Source of the DNA: Actinomycetes bacterium | GTDB taxonomy: Bacteria; Actinomycetota; Actinomycetes; Mycobacteriales; Mycobacteriaceae | DNA length: 64,000 nt | Reading direction: 5' to 3' | NCBI GenBank assembly: GCA_023404955.1 | Contig: JAEXZY010000154.1 | Span: 62,001-126,000 of the forward strand | In this document: positions 59,201 to 64,000 of the stretch, in pieces | How positions within the stretch are numbered: position 1 is the stretch's first letter | Layout: the number at the start of each line of letters is the position of its first letter | Notes under the pieces: model-generated | The model's input: the letters and a program-made list of their open reading frames with translations, nothing else | What the model was told of the DNA's origin: nothing | Databases searched by the model: none | Position numbers and translations under genes: made by a program

Positions 59201-60430
59201 CGTCCACGCCAGCGAGGTCGCGGCGACCAGCGCCGCAAGCACCACGACGCCGACGGCGACCCGCTTGTCGTCCTCGGGATGGGCGAACGCGCGCCGCCAC
59301 ACCGGCCGCGGCACGCTACCGGGCAGCGGTATCCGGCCCAGCAGATGCGCGATCCCGAGCGCCAGCGGCAATCGCAGCAGGGGCTCCAACTTGTGCAGGT
59401 TCCTCAGCGGCGTGCCGTCACCGTCGAGGAACGCCTGCACCTGCTGCGCGATCGGCGAACCCAGGCTGCCCGAGTAGCCGACGGCCAACAGCACCACGCC
59501 GACCAGGAGCATCGCCACCAGCCGCCCGCGGGCAGGCATGCCCCGCAACGCCAGACCCGCCAGCCCACCCGCTGCGACGAGCGTCGTCGCCAGAACGGCG
59601 GCCGAACCCGTCACCAGCGTCGACCCCGCGGTCGCGGTCGGCGCCACATACGGGGTCCATGCGCCCGTGCCACGCAGCATCTCGGTCAGCGACATCCACT
59701 GGGTCGTCACCCCCGACGACTCGATGAAGTCGAGGAACGGGGGGCTGATGCGGCCCAGCTGCAACAGTGCGACCACCCACCACGCCACCGCCAGCGCCAC
59801 GCACGGCAGCCACCACGCCACGAAGCGCCGCCACGCCGGGCCCGGCCGGTGGCAGGCCAGCCACACCACGGCGCACAGGCAGGCCGTCAGCGTCGCGACC
59901 GCGTTGACCGCGCCCATCAACGCGACCGCCGCCGCCGAGCGGGCCGCCAACAGGCGAATCCGCGGATTCCCCTGGAGCGCCAGGATGACCGGCAGCAGAA
60001 CCCACGGCGCCAGCATCATCGGCAGGGTCTCCGACGAGATCGCCCCGATCGTCGTCAGCACCCGCGGAGACAATGCGAACGCCAGTGCACCGATCACCCG
60101 CGAGGCCGTGGTGCCGATCTTCAGGGCCTCGGCGACGCGCAGCACACCCCAGAACCCGGCCGCCAACAGCACCGCCCACCACAACCGCTGGGTGATCCAC
60201 CCGGGCACCCCGAGCAGATCGCCGGCGAGGAAGAACGTGCCGTGCGGAAAGAGATAGCCGTACGCCTGGTTCTGCGCCTGCCCGAACGGCAGCTCGCTGT
60301 TCCACAGCGTGAACGCCCGCGTCAGGAACCGCAGCGGGTTGGCGGTGAGATCGAGCTTGGTGTCCGGTGAGATCTGGCCCGGGGACTGGGCGAACGTCAG
60401 GACCAGCGGCGCCGCAGCGGCCACCCACAA
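56270..60430 (-). CDS. aftD: Arabinofuranosyltransferase AftD
   Basis: About 1386 residues, the large GT-C membrane enzyme that adds arabinofuranose branches in arabinogalactan and lipoarabinomannan. The opening LTFAQSPGQISPDTKLDLTANP carries the conserved Asp-Thr-Lys segment; about a dozen membrane spans follow. A long periplasmic part contains carbohydrate-binding-like modules (DADSSTSWVSNSLQSAIGQWL and DGDPATAWTAPQRV), then C-terminal spans. The start is uncertain: TTG at 60430 is the first standard codon, but similarity begins five residues earlier (LSRRW), where only CTG at 60445 is available. It follows a small membrane-protein gene. Confidence 0.95.
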   Translation of the reverse strand: MWVAAAAPLVLTFAQSPGQISPDTKLDLTANPLRFLTRAFTLWNSELPFGQAQNQAYGYLFPHGTFFLAGDLLGVPGWITQRLWWAVLLAAGFWGVLRVAEALKIGTTASRVIGALAFALSPRVLTTIGAISSETLPMMLAPWVLLPVILALQGNPRIRLLAARSAAAVALMGAVNAVATLTACLCAVVWLACHRPGPAWRRFVAWWLPCVALAVAWWVVALLQLGRISPPFLDFIESSGVTTQWMSLTEMLRGTGAWTPYVAPTATAGSTLVTGSAAVLATTLVAAGGLAGLALRGMPARGRLVAMLLVGVVLLAVGYSGSLGSPIAQQVQAFLDGDGTPLRNLHKLEPLLRLPLALGIAHLLGRIPLPGSVPRPVWRRAFAHPEDDKRVAVGVVVLAALVAATSLAWTGRLTPPGTFDAIPQYWHDTAAWLDEHDTGGRVLVAPGAPFATQVWGNSHDEPLQVLGESAWGVRDSIPLTPPETIRALDSVQRLFAAGRPSAGLTDTLVRQGISYVVVRNDLDQDSRSARPILVHRAIDGSPGLTKVAEFGAPVGPGTLEGFVTDSGLRPRFPAVEIYRVAGPSDAMAPYVVDADAMPRVDGAPEALLRLDERRRLTGRPPLGPALLTQDALRAGLTAPLVTVTDTPMARETDYGRVDDHSSAVRAPGDARNTFNRVPDYPSRGATPVEGAWGGGRITVSSAASDSTALPNVSPASGPPAAIDADSSTSWVSNSLQSAIGQWLQIDFDHPVTNATLTLTPSATALGAQVRRVEVSTLTGTSTVRFDEPGKPVTVALPYGESPWVRITAVATDDGSQGVQFGITDLSVTQYDANGFAHPVNLRHTVEVPGPPPGSVVAQWDLGTELLGRLGCAATDTGLRCAAAMALASEEPVNLSRTLTVPSATDITPTVWVRARQGPALAELIAEPDTTRAGGDADLIDVLGSAYAATDGDPATAWTAPQRVTQPRSPATLVLKLPSAQPVSALRVTPSESTLPAHPTLIAVDLGGGPEVRRLTDGTETLRLATRVTDTITISLLDWHDVIDRTALGFDQLKPPGLAEVVALDPRGRPIGAADAAANRDRTVTLQCGQGPIIAVAGQFIQTSVRTTVGALLDNAPIPAQPCRRGPVALPAGQQELVISPGAALVVDGVALNTPQSADIRPAAARSVDTEHWGNDRRQVGVAPSDRSRVLVVPESINPGWSARGPDGTALRAITVNGWQQGWLLPPGVGGTVTLEFTANTPYRVGLIGGLALLPLLAALALVPVRRRRAPGPPAQPWSPGLITIGVASAVAATLIAGPVGTALAAGAFTARFVLRRRETFCDKAIVAAAAGGLTLAGAALSTHPWRSVDGYIGHSPWVQFLALVSVVAVAVSAVPHRPGTSTPQDG

Positions 60431-60458
60431 CCAGCGCCGCGACAGCGGCTGGATCGGC

Positions 60459-60641
60459 TCAGCTACGGTCGCCGTACTCGACCCTGTTGAGCACCGAGGA
60501 CGCAGGATCGCCCGCCTGCAGAGGGGGCCTGTTGTCCTGCTGGACCATCAGCGTCACCCCGAACACGGCCGCCGCGCCCAACAGCAGGCCGACGACGACG
60601 CTGGCCGCCGCAGGTACGAGGAACCGATCCATGGGCCACAA
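60459..60641 (-). CDS. Small membrane protein (DUF2613-like)
   Basis: 60 residues, or 57 from the second ATG at 60632. A single hydrophobic segment (VPAAASVVVGLLLGAAAVFGVTL) is followed by a polar tail that ends DPASSVLNRVEYGDRS. From memory, M. tuberculosis has such a gene (Rv0236A) in front of aftD. Likely membrane-anchored with the tail outside. It is the first gene of the aftD transcript, and its function is unknown. Confidence 0.8.
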   Translation of the reverse strand: MWPMDRFLVPAAASVVVGLLLGAAAVFGVTLMVQQDNRPPLQAGDPASSVLNRVEYGDRS

Positions 60642-60656
60642 ACTAGCACGGCAGCC

Positions 60657-61124
60657 CTACAGCTCCGGGGGCACGATCAGCACCGGCCTGTGCCCCCGGC
60701 GCCGCACGTGGTCGGCGACGCTGGACTGCACGAGCGAGCGAAAACCGGTGATGGCACGTGTTCCGGTGACGATCAGATCGGCATCGACGTCATCGGCCGC
60801 GGCGATGATCGTCGCCCACACCGTCGACGTCTGCGCGGCACACATCGGTTCGGCGGGCAGTCCCGCCGCGGCCGCCAGCGCGACACCGTCGGCGTTGGTG
60901 CGCTGCGCCTCGGCCAGCGCGATGTCCATCTCGTCGGCGGCCGGCGGATCGGGCGGTCCGTCCAGGTCGTAGGCCATCGGTGGTGAGCCGCGGTCGATCG
61001 GCGCCCAGACCGTGAGCACGACCGCGCGGTCGACGGTCAGGAACCGGCTGGCGTGCTCCACCGCGCGGCGGGCCGTCGGGGAGCCGTCGAACGCGATGAG
61101 CACGACGGTTTCCTCGCCTGGCAT
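60657..61124 (-). CDS. Universal stress protein
   Basis: 155-residue single Usp domain. It opens VVLIAFDGSPTARRAVEHA with the ATP-site Asp and ends DLIVTGTRAITGFRSLVQSSVADHVRR, PVLIVPP. The nucleotide motif G-x2-G-x9-G-[ST] is degenerate: the second Gly is Ala and the third is Ser/Gln, so ATP binding may be lost. It is divergent from lpqI with a 72-base gap and lies 15 bases before the small membrane-protein gene. Confidence 0.9.
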   Translation of the reverse strand: MPGEETVVLIAFDGSPTARRAVEHASRFLTVDRAVVLTVWAPIDRGSPPMAYDLDGPPDPPAADEMDIALAEAQRTNADGVALAAAAGLPAEPMCAAQTSTVWATIIAAADDVDADLIVTGTRAITGFRSLVQSSVADHVRRRGHRPVLIVPPEL

Positions 61125-61196
61125 CGGTCCTCCTCCTCGCGCCGGTTTCCCCCGAGACTATGGCTGAGGCGTGCCTTGCGGTTAGGGTCGAGCCCC

Positions 61197-62393
61197 ATGG
61201 TTGTTTCGAGAAACGCGTTCAGGGCCGTGACCGGAATGCTCGCGACATCGGTGCTGCTGGCCGGGTGCGCTTCCTCGGACGCCAACCCGCCGTCGCAATC
61301 CCCCACCGCCGCGACCATCGCCCAGGCCGCCGGCCCGCTGCCCGGCAACGTCCCGCAGGCCCCTGCTGCACCTGCGTGCGGCGATCCCGGCGCCGCGGTG
61401 GCCGCCATGTCGGTCCGCGACAAGCTGGCCCAGCTGCTGATGGTCGGCGTGACCGGCGCGGCTGATGCCCGCGCCGTCGTCGAGAGCCAGCACGTCGGCG
61501 GCATCATGATCGGCAGCTGGACGGACCTGTCGATGCTGAACGGCCCGCTCGCCGACATCGCCGCGAACGCGGGACCGCTGCCGCTGGCCGTCAGCGTGGA
61601 CGAGGAAGGCGGCCGGGTGTCCCGGCTGGCGAAGTTGATCGGCAGCCAGCCCGCTCCCCGGACGCTGGCCGCGACCGACACGCCCGAGCAGGTCTACCAG
61701 ATCGCACTCGACCGGGGCCGCCAGATGCGCGGCATGGGCATCACCATCGACTTCGCGCCCGTCGTCGACGTCACCGACGCCCCCGACGACACCGTGATCG
61801 GCGACCGCTCCTTCGGCTCGGATCCCGCAACCGTCACCGACTACGCCGGTGCCTATGCCCGGGGGCTGCGGGACGCGGGTCTGCTGCCGGTGCTCAAGCA
61901 CTTCCCCGGCCACGGCCACGGTTCCGGCGACTCGCACGCCGGCAGCGTGGTCACCCCGCCGCTGGCGGATCTGCAGGCCAACGACCTGGTGCCCTACCGC
62001 ACGTTGACGACGCAGGGTCCCGTGGCGGTGATGGTCGGCCACATGGAGGTGCCGGGCCTGACGGGCAGCGAACCCGCGAGCCTCAGCCCCGCCGCCTACG
62101 CGCTGCTGCGCTCCGGTGACTACGGCGGCCCGCCGTTCGGCGGTGTGGTCTTCACCGACGACCTGTCGAGCATGAAGGCCATCTCCGACCGGTTCGGCGT
62201 CGCCGACGCGGTGCTGCGGTCCCTGCAGGCGGGCGCCGACGTCGCGTTGTGGATCACCACGACCGAGGTGCCCGCTGTGCTGGACCGGCTCGAGAAGGCT
62301 GTCGCGGCGGGCGAATTGTCCCAGACGGCGGTCGACGCGTCGGTGACCCGATTGGCCGCGCTGAAGGGGCGTTCACCGCGCTGCGGCGGCTGA
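61197..62393 (+). CDS. lpqI: Lipoprotein beta-N-acetylglucosaminidase (GH3)
   Basis: 398 residues. The signal peptide ends in the lipobox LLAGC (lipidated Cys24), so it is anchored outside the cytoplasmic membrane. The GH3/NagZ core includes KHFPGHGHGSGDSHAG (His-Asp dyad) and the nucleophile Asp in VVFTDDLSSMKAI. It removes GlcNAc from muropeptides during cell-wall recycling. The ATG at 61197 comes 9 bases after a -10-like TAGGGT (61183-61188), suggesting a very short leader. A TetR gene follows. Confidence 0.94.
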   Translation: MVVSRNAFRAVTGMLATSVLLAGCASSDANPPSQSPTAATIAQAAGPLPGNVPQAPAAPACGDPGAAVAAMSVRDKLAQLLMVGVTGAADARAVVESQHVGGIMIGSWTDLSMLNGPLADIAANAGPLPLAVSVDEEGGRVSRLAKLIGSQPAPRTLAATDTPEQVYQIALDRGRQMRGMGITIDFAPVVDVTDAPDDTVIGDRSFGSDPATVTDYAGAYARGLRDAGLLPVLKHFPGHGHGSGDSHAGSVVTPPLADLQANDLVPYRTLTTQGPVAVMVGHMEVPGLTGSEPASLSPAAYALLRSGDYGGPPFGGVVFTDDLSSMKAISDRFGVADAVLRSLQAGADVALWITTTEVPAVLDRLEKAVAAGELSQTAVDASVTRLAALKGRSPRCGG

Positions 62394-62404
62394 TTCGTCA
62401 GCCA

Positions 62405-62429
62405 GTGCTTACCCTGTGTTGGTAAGCAC
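62405..62429. promoter_or_regulatory. TetR operator-like inverted repeat
   Basis: GTGCTTACC (62405-62413) and GGTAAGCAC (62421-62429) are perfect 9-base arms around 7 bases. The site lies between the lpqI stop and the TetR gene start (62458), where an autorepressor would be expected to bind. Confidence 0.7.
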
Positions 62430-62457
62430 GTCGACGAAAGGTCAGAGAGGGCGCGTC

Positions 62458-63093
62458 ATGGCAGGTGGTACCAAGCGCTTGCCCCGCGCCGTCCGCGAAC
62501 AGCAGATGCTCGATGCGGCCGTGCAGATCTTCTCGGTGAACGGCTATCACGAGACGTCGATGGACGCGATCGCCGCTGAAGCGCAGATCAGCAAGCCCAT
62601 GCTGTACCTGTACTACGGCTCGAAGGAGGAGCTGTTCGGCGCGTGCCTGGATCGGGAGTTGGGCCGCTTCGTCGACGAGGTGCGCGACAAGATCAACTTC
62701 GAGGACCCGCCCAAAGAACTGCTGCGCAGCGCGGTGCTGGCGTTCCTCAAGTACATCGACGAGAACCGCTCCTCGTGGATGGTGCTCTACACCCAGGCGA
62801 CCAGCTCGCAGCGCTTCGCTCACACCGTGCGCGAAGGGCGCGAGCGCATCATCGAGCTCGTCGGCCGGCTGCTGCGGTCGGGCACACGATTCCCCGGGCC
62901 CGACACCGATTTCGACATGATGGCCGTCGCACTGGTGGGTGCCGGTGAGGCAGTCGCCTCCCGGGTGAGCACCGGCGACGCCGACGTGGACGAGGCCGCG
63001 GCGCTGATGATCGACCTGTTCTGGCTCGGCCTGAAAGGGGCGCCGGCGCCCTCTGAGGCGCCGGCAGAGGCCGAAGCCGTCTCCCAGGCCTGA
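62458..63093 (+). CDS. TetR family transcriptional regulator, Rv0238 type
   Basis: 211 residues. The helix-turn-helix covers residues ~15-60 (AVQIFSVNGYHETSMDAIAAEAQISKPMLYLYYGSKEELF). The rest is the helical ligand domain, ending in an Ala/Glu/Pro-rich tail. The ATG at 62458 is chosen over an earlier in-frame start because that one would begin inside the operator. It lies between lpqI and the convergent htdX with a 6-base gap. Likely autoregulated; lipid-gene targets such as htdX-fabG4 are a guess. Confidence 0.92.
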   Translation: MAGGTKRLPRAVREQQMLDAAVQIFSVNGYHETSMDAIAAEAQISKPMLYLYYGSKEELFGACLDRELGRFVDEVRDKINFEDPPKELLRSAVLAFLKYIDENRSSWMVLYTQATSSQRFAHTVREGRERIIELVGRLLRSGTRFPGPDTDFDMMAVALVGAGEAVASRVSTGDADVDEAAALMIDLFWLGLKGAPAPSEAPAEAEAVSQA

Positions 63094-63099
63094 GCCCCG

Positions 63100-63951
63100 T
63101 CAGGCCGGCGAGACCGTGCCCGTCAGGTGCGGGTGCCCCTTGGTCAGGTGCCGCAAAGTCAGCTCCCACCCGTCGCCGCGCCGGTCCACGTACAGTCCGG
63201 CCTTGGCCGGTAGCACAACGGGTTTGGCGAACTTGACCGAGTAGTTGACAGCGTCCGGAAGCTGGCCTTCGACGTTCGCCAATACCGCCGCGGCGGTGAA
63301 CATTCCGTGCGCGATGACGGTCGGGAAGCCGAACAGTTTGGCGGCGACAGCGTTGGTGTGGATCGGGTTGTGATCGCCGCCCACCGACGCGTAGTGCCGG
63401 ATCTGCCCGGGTGTCATCGACAGCACCGCGTTCGGCGGCCCCAGCTTGGGCTGCTTCGTCGGCGGTGGCTTCGGCTCGTCGGACAGGCTGGTGCGCTGCT
63501 GGTGCAGGAAAGTGGTCACCTGATGCCAGGCCGTCTCGTTGCCGACCTTGACGTCGGTGATCACGTCGACCAGCAGCCCACGTCGATGCTCACGCATGTT
63601 CTCGGCGTGCACTGCGGCAGACACGGTGTCGGTCACCGCGATCGGGCGGTACTGAGTGATGTGGTTCTCCACGTGCACCGAACCCATGGCGGCGAACGGG
63701 AAGTCGAATCCCGTGATCAGCGCCATCACCGTCGGGAACGTCAACGCGAACGGGTAGGTCAGTGGCACCGTGTTGTCGAATCGCAGCCCGGTGACGTTCG
63801 CGTACGCCGCGACGTGGGCGGGATCGATGCTCAGCTCGTCGACCGTCAGCCGGCGGTCGGGCAGCGTGTTCCCGCGCGGGACGAACGGCAGCGCGCCGGC
63901 GGCGGCCAGGACCAGGTTGCGCAGCCCCGAGGGCTGCCCGCCCTCGATCAT
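63100..63951 (-). CDS. htdX: (3R)-hydroxyacyl-thioester dehydratase HtdX
   Basis: 283-residue double-hotdog MaoC-type dehydratase. The second hotdog carries the hydratase motif with Asp193 and His198 (YASVGGDHNPIHTN) followed by KLFGFPTVIAHGMFTAA. The first half (YANVTGLRF, GSVHVENHITQYRP) is the substrate-shaping hotdog. It dehydrates 3-hydroxyacyl thioesters in fatty-acid elongation. The ATG at 63951 overlaps the fabG4 stop (ATGA), so both are co-translated. Confidence 0.93.
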   Translation of the reverse strand: MIEGGQPSGLRNLVLAAAGALPFVPRGNTLPDRRLTVDELSIDPAHVAAYANVTGLRFDNTVPLTYPFALTFPTVMALITGFDFPFAAMGSVHVENHITQYRPIAVTDTVSAAVHAENMREHRRGLLVDVITDVKVGNETAWHQVTTFLHQQRTSLSDEPKPPPTKQPKLGPPNAVLSMTPGQIRHYASVGGDHNPIHTNAVAAKLFGFPTVIAHGMFTAAAVLANVEGQLPDAVNYSVKFAKPVVLPAKAGLYVDRRGDGWELTLRHLTKGHPHLTGTVSPA

Positions 63952-64000
63952 GCGCCCAGCAATGCTTGGCCGCACACGCGAATCGTGTTGCCCGTCACCG
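63948..64000 (-). CDS. fabG4: FabG4 3-oxoacyl reductase (3' end only)
   Basis: Only the last 16 codons and stop are inside the window. They read VTGNTIRVCGQALLGA, the known C-terminal ending of FabG4-type 3-ketoacyl reductases as recalled. The stop overlaps the htdX start, and the gene order matches the htdX-fabG4 pair. The rest lies beyond the right edge. Confidence 0.8.
   Translation of the reverse strand, partial: VTGNTIRVCGQALLGA

Noticed and set aside
58451..60370. Open frame of about 640 codons on the plus strand inside aftD
   Set aside because: Arg/Gln-rich, no motif, fully antisense to aftD. A GC-composition artefact.
1..64000. CRISPR arrays, tRNA or rRNA genes, classical riboswitches
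   Set aside because: No regularly spaced repeats and no recognisable RNA gene sequence were found; gaps between genes are too short for most of them.

Overview
The window is high-GC DNA from a rapid-growing mycobacterium (Mycolicibacterium type; species not determined). This rests on gene content and order. The left end carries mmpL3, an NYN-domain gene, trmB, two GTPase-like genes and pckA. The right end carries the arabinofuranosyltransferase aftD, lpqI, a TetR gene, htdX and the tail of fabG4. From memory, this is the order of the Mycobacterium tuberculosis Rv0206c-Rv0242c segment. Genes overlap tightly (ATGA, GTGA, TGATG), and several promoters look leaderless. No rRNA, tRNA, CRISPR array, insertion sequence or phage gene was seen. 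No gap between genes exceeds about 230 bases.

Region 1 (1-7406): the mycolate-lipid flippase MmpL3 (5' part of the gene only), an NYN protein, TrmB, a pair of degenerate GTPases and GTP-dependent PEP carboxykinase.

Region 2 (7467-34000): lipid and acyl-CoA metabolism. It holds fadD4 with a crotonase, a fadE3-GntR-SDR operon divergent from a double-hotdog/CoA-transferase/amidohydrolase operon, lipW, and lipC with a WS/DGAT acyltransferase. These face a lipO-fadD12-acyltransferase operon. Then come a fadE5-like dehydrogenase, an aldehyde dehydrogenase, a methyltransferase, a GT4 glycosyltransferase and two envelope membrane proteins. Two sites match the TNNAACNNGTTNNA consensus of the sterol repressor KstR, one upstream of the acyltransferase operon and one upstream of the aldehyde dehydrogenase.

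Region 3 (35326-53595): an accessory catabolic island of about 18 kb, placed between the DUF3068 gene and an acyltransferase-3 gene that are neighbours in M. tuberculosis as I remember it. A forward operon encodes a two-domain extradiol-type VOC dioxygenase, a fumarylacetoacetase-family hydrolase, an FAD aromatic hydroxylase and a cytochrome P450. A long reverse operon encodes three SDRs, an AllG-like DUF1116 protein, an unrecognised Cys/His-rich protein, two glutamine-synthetase-like ligases and an alpha/beta hydrolase. A Baeyer-Villiger-type monooxygenase, a FadR-type GntR regulator, an APC permease and a glutaminase complete it. Four copies of a 26-base motif lie upstream of four of these transcription units, which points to one regulon. 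My inference is uptake and gamma-glutamylation of an amine- or amide-containing, probably cyclic or aromatic, compound, followed by oxygenation and ring cleavage. The substrate is unknown.

Region 4 (53642-64000): conserved envelope genes return, with acyltransferase 3, an acyl-CoA ligase, aftD, a small membrane protein, a universal stress protein, the lipoprotein hexosaminidase LpqI, a TetR regulator with a clear inverted-repeat operator, HtdX and FabG4.
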